Positions 24,101 through 32,000 of a stretch of 37,676 nucleotides of DNA are shown in pieces. A model generated the notes under the pieces. The model was not told the origin of the DNA. It was given only the letters and a program-made list of their open reading frames with translations, and did not search any database. This stretch comes from Anaerolineae bacterium (GTDB lineage Bacteria > Chloroflexota > Anaerolineae > B4-G1 > SLSP01). Position 1 is the stretch's first letter, and each line of letters opens with the position of its first letter. Made by a program: the position numbers and the translations under genes. The DNA lies in NCBI GenBank assembly GCA_026991395.1, contig JALXBP010000135.1, positions 1 through 37,676 of the forward strand, given 5' to 3'.

Positions 24101-27100
24101 GGATCGGTGATGGTTACAGCGTTGTCGTTCTCGTCGTAGGTGAAGGTGGTGGCAAAGCCGTTGGGCGAGGTGATGACCACCGTATTGCCCACGGCGTCAT
24201 AGGCGTACTGGGTCGTGGGCCGCTGGCCGTCGGGGAGGATGGGCTGCATCACGGCGGTCAGCCGGTCCAAGGCATCATAGGCGTAGTCGGTGCGGTGGCC
24301 CAGCGGGTCCACCTGAGCGGTGCGGTTGCCCACGGCGTCGTACTCGTAGCGGGTGACGTTGCCCAGCGGGTCCTTGACCGCCACCAGGCGGCCCAGGGCG
24401 TCGTAGGTGTAGTCGGTCACCTCGCCGCGCGGGCCGATGATGCGCACCAGTTGATCCTCGGCGTTGTAGCAGTACTCGGTGCGGTGGCCTGCCGCGTCAA
24501 TGAGGTACTTGAGCCGGTTGGCGGCGTCGTAGATCATCCGCGTGCGGTAGCCCAGGGGGTCTATCGTGGCGACGACGTTGCCGTTGGCGTCGTACTCGTA
24601 GCGGGTGACGGCGCCGGTGGGCTCGGTGACGGCGAGCAGCCGTCCGGCGTCGTCGTACTCGTAGCGGGTAACGTGCCCGGCGGCGCCGGTCATCGCCACG
24701 CGACGGTAGAGTTGGTCATAGGTGTAGTGCGTCCAGTGACCCAGAGGATCGCGCTCGCCGGTCAGTTTGAGGTTGGCGTCGTATTGGTAGAGCCGCTCTC
24801 CGCCCCGTCGGTCAACGGAGCGCACCAGCAGGTCGTTCAGGTCGTACTCGAAGGTAGAGACGTGCCCCTTGGGGTCGGTGATGCGGGTGATGTTACCCCG
24901 GTCGTCATACTCGAAGGTGACGGTGTGGCCGTTGGCGTCGGTGTAGGTGGTCTCCCGCCCGGCGGCGTCGTAGGTGGAGCGGGACTCGGTGCCGTCGGGG
25001 TAGATGGTGCGCACCAAGTTGCCATAGTCATCGTACTCGTAACGGGTGGCATGCCCCAGGGCGTCGGTGATGACGGTCGGCTGGCCCCAGGCGTTGTACG
25101 CGGCCTGCGTCTCCGAGCCGTCCGGGGCGACGGCGCGGGTCAGGTTGCCGTGTTCGTCGTACTCGTAGTGCCAGGTGTGGCCCAGCGCGTCGGTCATCGA
25201 AATGACCTGATTGTGCGTGTCATAAGTCCAGCGGGTGACGTCGCTGGTGTAAGTCGCCCCGGCGGGGATGGGGTCGTAGCGGGCGGTGACGTTGCCCCGC
25301 TCGTCGTACTCGTAGCGGGTGACGTTCCCGTTGGCGTCGGTGCGGCTGGTGAGGTTGTAGTCGGCGTCGTACTCGTTGTGGACGGTGTTGCCCGCCGCGT
25401 CCTGCTCCTGCGTCACGCGGTTCAGTTCGTCCCAGTGATAGACCTCCTGGTGGCCCAGGTTGTCGGTGAAGGTGGTGATGCGGTTGGCCGGGTCGTAGGC
25501 GAAATAACTGTGCGTGCCGCTGGCGTCAATCTGCTCGACCACGCGGTCCCGGTCGTCATAGGTGTTCTGGAGGAAAAGGAACCCCTCGCCGTCCCACTCT
25601 TTGGTCATCCGGTGACGGCTGTCGTACTGGAAGCGGCGCAACGTGTCGGAAGCGAGAGCGATGCGGGTCAGGTTGCCGTCGCCGTCGTACTCGAAGGTGT
25701 AGGTGCGGCCATCCCACAAGGCCATGCGCGTGATGCGGCTGTTCTCGTCGCTCGTCAGAGTGATCGTGCGGCCGGCGTCGTCGTGAATGGCGGTCAGCGG
25801 CGGGCGGGGAACATCCTCGCCGTCCTGCCAGTTGTCCTGGCCGCTGAGGTCGTAATCGAAGTGCAGCCCGTTGCCCCGGCGGTCGCGCTGCTCGGTCAGG
25901 ATGCCGAAACCGCCCACCGTCCGGCTGAAGACCAGCGTCACCTCATCCGGCGTAGTCCACTCCCAGCCCTGGTCGGTGAGGGTCAGGCGGTCGTAGACAC
26001 CGGCCGGGGCGTCGTAGCCGCTGCCGTTCCAGGTGTAATGATAAGTGCGCCCGTCGGCCAGGGCGATGCTCACCGAGTCGTCGCTGTACTGCTGAGCGCG
26101 GGCATTGTAGGGGAAGGACCAGCCGTAGCCGAAGAGGTCGCTGCGCCAGTCCTGGGAGTTGTAGGTCAGCGTCAGGTCGAAGTCCAGCCCGCCGCGGCCG
26201 GGGATGCGGGCCAGGCGCACCTGGACGACGTGGTTGCCGGTCGAGAAACTGACCGGGTCGCCGCCGTAACGCTGATAATTCTGATAGCCCAAGTCGCGCA
26301 GTTTACGCAGAACCTCCGGCGACGGAGGGTCGGGGATGGGAGGCGGTTGGTTGTCCTCGCCGCAGGTCAGGCCCAGTTCGGTCAGGCGGTTGGCGATGGC
26401 CGCGTAGGTGGCGTCCACGACGAGGTCAAAGTGGGTGTGGATAACCGGCCAGTCATAGTTGTGATCTAAGAAGAGGGTCTCGATGTGGGCATAGTGAGGG
26501 GCGACGTTGTAAAACTCTGCATACGGCAATAGGGGATGTGAACCACCCCAGCGATGAGGACGGCTCGTGTAAGTAGTGATAGCGCTAAAGAACTTGTTGA
26601 CGAGGGCAACATCGTTAGAGCGGTGATTATGGTCACGAGCCCAAGCCCATAGTCCACCGTCGTTCCTCACGCCCCACGGATGTCCACGAAGGGCGTTAAA
26701 GGCCAAAGTAACAAACATATCGGCGCCAAAATTACGCGCCCGCCGAGCACGGGAAGAACGAGGGACATACCCCTGCCTTTGCGAGGCATTACGGGTAATG
26801 AGAATATCCACGTGGCAGTTGTTGTCTATGAATCGCTGGCGGACATCTCTGGCCAAGCGGTAAGCGTAAGGGCCTTCCCACACCGTCCCCACACCGGGCC
26901 AATAGGCCCGTCCAACGTTATCGTCAGGGTCCAAGGCCAGTTTCATATTCTGAGCCGCTGCCATCGACAGAGAAGCCTCAGAAAGCTGGGGACGGGAGGC
27001 CAGCGGGGCCATCGGGACGAATTGCCCGACCTCCTCGTTCTCCGCCACGATCATCTGTTGTTCACCATAGTTCGCACCGGTCGGGAGCCAATCCTCGCTC

Positions 27101-27684
27101 TCACCGCGGCGGGTGTACAGGAACAGCAGGCTGGTATCCAGTCCATCCACGTCCTCCGGGGTGTAGTAGACGTAGATGTGCCAGGTAGGGGTTACAATAG
27201 AGACATCCGGTGGTCCGGGGATGATGGTCACCTGGTAGGGGAACTTGTCGATCGGCGTGCCGTCGGCGGCCTCCGCCGTGATCTCGAAGGCCGGCCCGGC
27301 CACGCCCAGGTTATCCGGCGGCAGGGAAGGTGGCGCGATCTCCCGGTAACGAATAGTCACCGTCTGGGTGATGGCCTCAGGGTCGAAAACGATCCGCACT
27401 TTGCCATCGGAGGAGCCGATCTCCCCGCCGGTACCAGGGTTCAGAGTAATCTCTGTGGATGCGGGAGGAACGTATCCTCGGACGATGACCGGCAGATAAC
27501 AGATGAAAGGAGGCCCAGATGTTTGTTCCCTTCCGCGAGGCCGGTAGACATTCACTTGAGATTGTGGTTCGGCCCTTCCCGCCTCTACCGGTTGAAGCCA
27601 CAGAAAACCTGTACTGGTCGCCAACATCGTGACGATGACGATGGCAGATACCACCCTGTTGAGCCATGTCTTCCACGCCTTCAT
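21136..27684 (-). CDS. RHS/YD-repeat protein with degenerate amidase-like N-terminus and SleB-like C-terminal tip
   Basis: 2182 residues; GGGGGAGGAGG precedes the ATG. Order: signal peptide (1-36); motif ICYLPVIVRGY (61-71); a ZU5-like sandwich (about 80-155); an amidase_3-like domain (about 247-440) whose DPGHGG and SIHAN metal motifs are replaced by DPDDNVG and TLAFN; the RHS entry segment GGDPVSFSTGNHVVQV (from 474); dozens of YD repeats (RYEYDERGN type); and the RHS core ending in PIPLTDPIGL. After it come KRRKRSR, a hydrophobic helix ending in a lipobox-like VLAGC, a Ser/Thr/Pro linker and a C-terminal domain (about 2025-2182). Its EIMLAKAIWAEQRG, FPNTIQGVLDQPHQFQGY and NLYLSNKWYG resemble SleB/CwlJ cell-wall hydrolases, with the likely catalytic Glu near 2038. 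The tip is richer in A+T than the core. A contact-dependent toxin or a cell-wall-remodelling surface protein is inferred. Confidence 0.85.
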   Translation of the reverse strand: MKAWKTWLNRVVSAIVIVTMLATSTGFLWLQPVEAGRAEPQSQVNVYRPRGREQTSGPPFICYLPVIVRGYVPPASTEITLNPGTGGEIGSSDGKVRIVFDPEAITQTVTIRYREIAPPSLPPDNLGVAGPAFEITAEAADGTPIDKFPYQVTIIPGPPDVSIVTPTWHIYVYYTPEDVDGLDTSLLFLYTRRGESEDWLPTGANYGEQQMIVAENEEVGQFVPMAPLASRPQLSEASLSMAAAQNMKLALDPDDNVGRAYWPGVGTVWEGPYAYRLARDVRQRFIDNNCHVDILITRNASQRQGYVPRSSRARRARNFGADMFVTLAFNALRGHPWGVRNDGGLWAWARDHNHRSNDVALVNKFFSAITTYTSRPHRWGGSHPLLPYAEFYNVAPHYAHIETLFLDHNYDWPVIHTHFDLVVDATYAAIANRLTELGLTCGEDNQPPPIPDPPSPEVLRKLRDLGYQNYQRYGGDPVSFSTGNHVVQVRLARIPGRGGLDFDLTLTYNSQDWRSDLFGYGWSFPYNARAQQYSDDSVSIALADGRTYHYTWNGSGYDAPAGVYDRLTLTDQGWEWTTPDEVTLVFSRTVGGFGILTEQRDRRGNGLHFDYDLSGQDNWQDGEDVPRPPLTAIHDDAGRTITLTSDENSRITRMALWDGRTYTFEYDGDGNLTRIALASDTLRRFQYDSRHRMTKEWDGEGFLFLQNTYDDRDRVVEQIDASGTHSYFAYDPANRITTFTDNLGHQEVYHWDELNRVTQEQDAAGNTVHNEYDADYNLTSRTDANGNVTRYEYDERGNVTARYDPIPAGATYTSDVTRWTYDTHNQVISMTDALGHTWHYEYDEHGNLTRAVAPDGSETQAAYNAWGQPTVITDALGHATRYEYDDYGNLVRTIYPDGTESRSTYDAAGRETTYTDANGHTVTFEYDDRGNITRITDPKGHVSTFEYDLNDLLVRSVDRRGGERLYQYDANLKLTGERDPLGHWTHYTYDQLYRRVAMTGAAGHVTRYEYDDAGRLLAVTEPTGAVTRYEYDANGNVVATIDPLGYRTRMIYDAANRLKYLIDAAGHRTEYCYNAEDQLVRIIGPRGEVTDYTYDALGRLVAVKDPLGNVTRYEYDAVGNRTAQVDPLGHRTDYAYDALDRLTAVMQPILPDGQRPTTQYAYDAVGNTVVITSPNGFATTFTYDENDNAVTITDPLGGVTRYTYDAEDTPVAVTDANGHTVATTYNLAGLPVQFTDALGYTTTMEYDAVYNLVRQVNAQGKATTYDYDPLGRLLKTTDPLGNATEYARDALGRVIAVTDANGHTTGYDYDALGRLIAVTDPLSGTTRYGYDEVGNLTVITDANGSATTFAYNFLNQLKREVNPLGKQWSYAYDAAGRLIRRVDAMWRATYYEYDSNDRLTAVRYGSTPPTLHPVTFTYDLEGNELQMCDGLGCTTYTYDALGRRTTTTDWLGRTITRTYDALGNLTGLTYPNGYAVAYAYNANDWLTTFTDPHGDASTFEYNPLGQVTRILRPNDVASTYTYDDAGRLTGIDHRKLGAAHPQSAYAYAMDKVGNRTQVIETRAAFDGSPTPVVITHTYQYDALDRLVNAATEDPASDTAYTFDAVGNRLTKTGTVLAPDPGLPELPVAPRPEAVAYTYNAANQLIRIQEPDRETALDYNGNGDRVRETEILTNGTTLLTDYLYDREDRLVGVTKTMSDSAAITVTMVATYTYDGYGRRVRKAVAYPGGITLTQVITYLYDGLDIIGAQLAVSGTVTETYYYLAPSPLTGLRRPFEMERLPNPATGFAGDRYWYEYDGSDSVAGLADENGDLVRPYLYDEYGFPLVANWELQFFAYVGLGYDVEAGLYSSPWGYYDPVRGAYWSTRHQNRPIPLTDPIGLLMGLLPLLQMTVVVTGKRRKRSRILLIVSLTMVILIMAVLAGCDNGGNNYTPEETPTSIEPTPGLGSTSTSTSSSSSSSTPSPNQSGDGAQGYGEEKTPTPDNGDRCGYYSGDGDPGYVLNQGKIDWPSYWKEANAYARERQRQYSPQEIMLAKAIWAEQRGKNSNRDARRRAMRAIGYVIVHRRDSSDFPNTIQGVLDQPHQFQGYEEWKTKDVTEDYLVHKKGQAGLGWESPDRQSWFEALDIARGILNGCEPDQFPEALYFGHGSDIYQRMMDKAKSDSDFKHWSVEGTNLYLSNKWYGP
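22330..26050 (-). repeat. YD-repeat-encoding DNA tract
   Basis: The RHS gene section coding for the YD repeats contains many near-identical DNA units of about 60-66 nt. On the plus strand, copies of GTCGTACTCGTAGCGGGT recur at about 24337, 24592, 24652 and 25306. Such similarity can allow slippage or recombination. The stretch is markedly G+C-rich compared with both ends of the gene. Confidence 0.75.
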
Positions 27685-27925
27685 CGTACCTCCTCCCCCG
27701 CCGCGGGACCTTGTTGCGAGTCAACACAGGATCGACACCCCACGTCACCGAGTCATCAAGTGCGCCTTTGTAACTCCCTATGTAAGGTTAGTCCCGTATG
27801 GACCATGCCCATTAAACCATTTTTAATCTCGTTTGTCTATAGCCCTGCTTGCCTTTTTCGTAAGGTGTAGTAACTAATACTGGTAAGTTCAATTACTAAA
27901 ATCGGTAGTACTTCAGGGGGCACAG
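27685..27925. promoter_or_regulatory. Divergent intergenic region between the RHS gene and the XRE regulator, with direct repeats
   Basis: 241 nt, A+T-rich on the regulator side. Two 13-nt direct repeats, ACTAATACTGGTA (27873-27885) and ACTAAAATCGGTA (27895-27907), are 22 bp apart, about two helical turns, and lie just before the GTG of the XRE gene. They could bind the regulator itself. A weak -35/-10 pair, TTGCCT-N16-TAACTA, is present for the plus strand. On the RHS side only the strong Shine-Dalgarno is clear; I could not settle on a promoter. Confidence 0.4.
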
Positions 27926-28849
27926 GTGAACCGTCGCCGCGCATTTGGACGCTTGGTTGCTATCTTACGGAAAGAGCACCTGATGGAGGATGGGAGGCCT
28001 TGGTCGCAACAGTATCTGGGGCAACGCTCCGGCTTGGGCACCGTCATCATCGGGAAGATCGAGAGAGGGGAGCGACAGTGTCTGAGCAAGGATGTCCTGA
28101 TTCGCCTGATGGATGCCCTGGAATTGACCAGCAGCGAGCGTCGAGAGTTCTTGCTGGCGGCCACAGGGGTCGAAAAAGCCTATCTTTCGCGCGGCGATCA
28201 GAGCAAAGAGGAAATTCTCGACAGGTTGATGGCGCTGGCAGGCCACATCCACACACCGGCTTACATCGTCGATAACTACTGCGATCTCTTGTCCACAAAC
28301 CGGGCGGCTCTCGAGATATTGGCTCTCGACGTCGAGGGACTGCGTCTGTCGGACGTCCGGCAGCATCCGTTCGGTTTGAATATGTTGTATTTTGTCGTTT
28401 CCCCTGTAGCGGTCCGCCACTTCCAGGCGCTGATGCAAGACTACTGGATCAACTACGTGCGCCAGAATATGTTGCTCTTCCGCACATGCACGCTGCGTTA
28501 TCGGGCAGACCCTTATTTTCGGCAACTGCTCCGAGGCTTGCGTCGCCACCGATATTTCAGGCGCTATTGGCACGATGTCCTGTTCGAAGAGAGAGACCAC
28601 TTTATGAACAACGAGATTCTCCATCTCGTGCATCCACAATGGGGGCCGCTGACCTTCTTCTCGACGACGATCACAGCGCTCAGCGTCGAAGGTGAACTCT
28701 ATCTATGCACATACGTGCCCACCGACCACCACACATCAGAGGTCTTCTTCACCGTCACACAGGGTGGCGGAGCAGAAATGCTCCCTCTGAAAACAGGCCG
28801 ACAGGCTGAGGCCTGCTACAACTGCAGGCCTGCAGGGTTTAGAAGCTAA
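27926..28849 (+). CDS. XRE-family transcriptional regulator with MmyB-like ligand-binding domain
   Basis: 307-residue DNA-binding protein. Residues about 8-75 form the XRE helix-turn-helix (SQQYLGQRSGLGTVIIGKIE is the recognition part, then LIRLMDALELTSSERREFLL). Residues about 105-280 match the PAS-like MmyB ligand-binding domain found after XRE domains, with the typical TPAYIVDNYCDLLSTNRAAL, DYWINYVRQNMLLFR and GPLTFFSTTI patterns. In family members this domain is thought to bind a fatty acid or other small ligand. Start is a GTG preceded by CAGGGGGC. It is divergent from the RHS gene and lies just upstream of the giant secreted protein, so control of either is plausible. The ligand is unknown. 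Confidence 0.85.
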   Translation: MNRRRAFGRLVAILRKEHLMEDGRPWSQQYLGQRSGLGTVIIGKIERGERQCLSKDVLIRLMDALELTSSERREFLLAATGVEKAYLSRGDQSKEEILDRLMALAGHIHTPAYIVDNYCDLLSTNRAALEILALDVEGLRLSDVRQHPFGLNMLYFVVSPVAVRHFQALMQDYWINYVRQNMLLFRTCTLRYRADPYFRQLLRGLRRHRYFRRYWHDVLFEERDHFMNNEILHLVHPQWGPLTFFSTTITALSVEGELYLCTYVPTDHHTSEVFFTVTQGGGAEMLPLKTGRQAEACYNCRPAGFRS

Positions 28850-28907
28850 GCAGCACCCGAGGCCTCGCGGCACTTCCTCGCCAACAACCTTCTCCCTCCA
28901 GTCCCCA

Positions 28908-28967
28908 AAATCCCCCGACCAAATCCCCCAACTGGGGGATGACGCCCTTCCTATTGTTTTTTATACT
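28908..28967 (+). promoter_or_regulatory. Promoter module A: MalT-box-like repeats plus -35/-10
   Basis: Two direct AAATCCCCC repeats (28908-28916, 28921-28929), the second forming the palindrome ATCCCCCAACTGGGGGAT (28923-28940), whose right arm reads GGGGGATGACG and overlaps a -35 box ATGACG. After a 17-nt spacer lies TATACT (28962-28967). The start is predicted near 28974, which centres GGGGATGAC at about -36. An almost identical module occurs at 37413-37471. GGGGATGAC resembles the E. coli MalT box (GGGGA[TG]GAGG), which also sits near -37. A leader hairpin GGCGATcctATCGCC follows at 28976-28990. Confidence 0.7.
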
Positions 28968-29015
28968 TTGGATAAGGCGATCCTATCGCCTATCCCATTG
29001 CAGAAGGAGGGGAAA

Positions 29016-32000
29016 ATGATGCGAAAAGAGAGTTGGCGTTTGGGTCTTTCCCTCTCACTGGCACTACTTCTCTTCATCGGCATGACGCTCCTCCTCGGGA
29101 GCCGATGGGGACCAAGCACAAGCGTCGCACAGGCCCAAAGCGACAGCACCATCCGCTACGTGGCCCCCGGCGGGGACTGTGGCTCGGTGTCGCCCTGCTA
29201 TAGCAGCGTACAGGCAGCGGTGAACGCAGCCAGCAGCGGCGACGAGATCCGCATCGCCACCGGCACCTACAACGAGAACGCGACCATTGACAAGAGCCTT
29301 ACCCTGCGAGGCGGCTACACCACCACCGACTGGAGCGTCCCCAACCCCATCTCCTACCCCACCGTGCTCAACGGCGGCGGGGCGGGGCGGGTGATCGCCG
29401 CCACCACCTCGGGTATCGACCTCACCATCGAGAACCTGGAGATCACCAACGGGACAGGCGGCATCCAAATCTGCGGCCAATACGACGACGCCTGCAGCAT
29501 CAACGCCACCATCCGCAACTGCTACATCCACGACAACGATGCCAGCAGCGCTGACCCCGATGAGGGCGGCGGCATCTACGCCAAACTCAACGAGGGCTAC
29601 ACCATCCGCATCGAGAAGTGCCGCATCGTCAACAACACCGCCGACGGGACATACGGCGGGGGCGGCGTCTTCGCCTACTACTACCCTCGCGTCATCCTCG
29701 TCGACAACATCATCACCGGCAACACCGCCAGCGGCGGCAGTCAGGCCTACGGTGGCGGTGCGTACGTGGGAGGCACCGCCTGCACGGTGACCGGCAACGT
29801 CGTGGCCCAGAACGCCGGAAGCGGCGGCCTCTACGTAAGCTGTAACGCTCCCATCGTCAGCGATAACCGGATATGGGGGAACAGTTCCGGGCCGTATGAG
29901 ACCGCCGGAGGACTGTACGTCGAGATTCCCACCTCCGGCAGCGGCCTGGTGAGCGGCAACGCCATCACCAACAACACCCATGCCTGTAGCTCCTGTTCCT
30001 ATGCCGCCGGTGGCCTGACGACGAGGGGGGAACTCATCGTGCGGAGCAACATCATCACCGGCAACACCGGTGCCCACGCCGTCTATGCCGGGGGCAACGT
30101 CGTCTTCGAAAACAACCTCGTCGCCGACAACCAGCCCGGCGACGGCCACGACGCCGTGCGGCTGAATCCGGACACCAACTCCAACTGCGGCACCGACGAC
30201 GCCCGCACCTACCGTTTCGTCCACAACACGGTGGCCCGCAACGGCAACGCCACCGCTGTGGAAATTCCGGCTCCGCCCAACACCAACTGCCCTGCCACCG
30301 CCTACATCACCAACACCATCGTCTACAGCCACGCCCTGGGCGTGGAGGCCATCTCCAACAGCATCGCCTACCTGTACCACGACCTCCTGAGCAACACGAC
30401 CAACGTCTCGGGCAATGTAACGCCGGGAGCGGGAATGTACTACACCGAGCCTCTCTTCCTGGCCGACGGCTACCACATCGCCGACGACTCCCCGGCCAAG
30501 GATGCCGGCACCGGCAGCACTTTCGACTACACCGACATCGACGGGCAAGCTCGCCTGATGGGACTGGCTACCGACATCGGGGTGGACGAGGCCCCCTACA
30601 CCGCCACCGTCTCCCTGACCAAGACCCGCCAAGGCAACGGCATCGCCCAGACTGGGAAGCCCATCACCTATGTGCTCACCATCTCCAACGCCGAGACGTC
30701 CGTCTGGCGGCCCGACGTGCGGGTGGTGGACGTCATCACCTCGCCCTACCCGCTGGCGGGCGTGCAGGGCATCGGCGGCAACGCCAACATCGCCTGCCAG
30801 GCAGGGGGCAACGTGGTGACCTGCACCTACCAGAACGTGCCCACCGGCACCACCTACGCCGCTACCGTGGTGATCACACCGGGGACGCCCATCCAGCAGA
30901 ACACGCCGGGCTTCGAATCCCCCGACAACCTGAACATCGCCATCCCCGACAACGGCTGTGGCAGCAACAGTTACGCCGAGCACACCATCGCCGTGAACGG
31001 GTCCGGCACCATCGTGGACGTGGATGTGTTCATCAAGAACATCGCTCACACTTATGATGGAGACCTGAGGATCTACGTGGAGGGGCCGGACGGCACCGAG
31101 GTGGAACTTTCCACCGGCAACGGCAGCAGCGGCGACAACTACATCAACACCATCTTCGACGATGAGGCGGCGAATCCCATCACCGCCGGTTCCGCGCCCT
31201 TCACCGGGCGATTCCGGCCCGAAGGCTCGCTGAGCGACTTCGACGGCAAGGACCCCAACGGCAACTGGACGTTGCGGGTCTGCGATGCAGCCGAGTACGA
31301 CACTGGCACCCTCAACGGCTGGGGGCTGACGCTGACGCTGCAATCGCCGCTCACCCAGACGCTCTCCTGGGTGATCACCGACACCGCCTCGCTGGAGGTA
31401 CTCGACGCCTACGACCCGATCATCACCGACAATGTGGCCGGGCCAGTTACGGTTACGGCGGTCTACACCCCGCCCATACCCGACGTCAAGGTGAGCCAGG
31501 TCGCCCCCCGCTTCGCCAAGCCCAACCAGGTCATCACCTACGGCGTACACTGGAGCAACCAGGGCACTATCGACGCCGAGAATGTCGTGCTCACCGACGT
31601 GCTGCCCGCCGAGGTAACCTTCGGGGCCGCCGACGGCAATCCGACCCACAACGGCCGCTACCTGACCTGGACGTTGGGGACGGTGAGCGCCGGAACGAGC
31701 GGGGTCTACCTCATCACCGCCACCACCAACTCCGGCTTGCAGGACGGGACGATCATCACCAACGTGGCGGGGATCACCACCTCGACGGAAGGAGACCCGC
31801 TGCTGAACAACACCTCCGTGGCGACCACCACCATCTACCAACTGGGCGGGGTGAACATCGAATTGCACAAGCAGGCCACGCCGCAAGCCACACCGTATTC
31901 GGGCCAGAGCCTGCCCAACGAGATCGTCTACACGGTAACCGTGGCCAACACCGGCCAGGTGGACGCCAACGTCACGATGGAGGACCCCATCCCGCAGGGG

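Noticed and set aside
22330-26050. Tandem-looking DNA repeats as a possible CRISPR or minisatellite
   Set aside because: The repeats lie in a continuous reading frame encoding YD repeats with variable spacing and no unique spacers.
22948-26469. 1173-residue plus-strand ORF opposite the RHS gene
   Set aside because: Valine/glycine-rich shadow created by the G+C-rich YD repeats on the other strand; no ribosome binding site and no domain pattern.
28908-28967. Reading promoter module A as an intrinsic terminator of the XRE gene
   Set aside because: The palindrome is followed by T residues only after about 15 nt, and the -35/-10 spacing fits a promoter in both copies, so a promoter reading explains more. 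A minor terminator effect is still possible.
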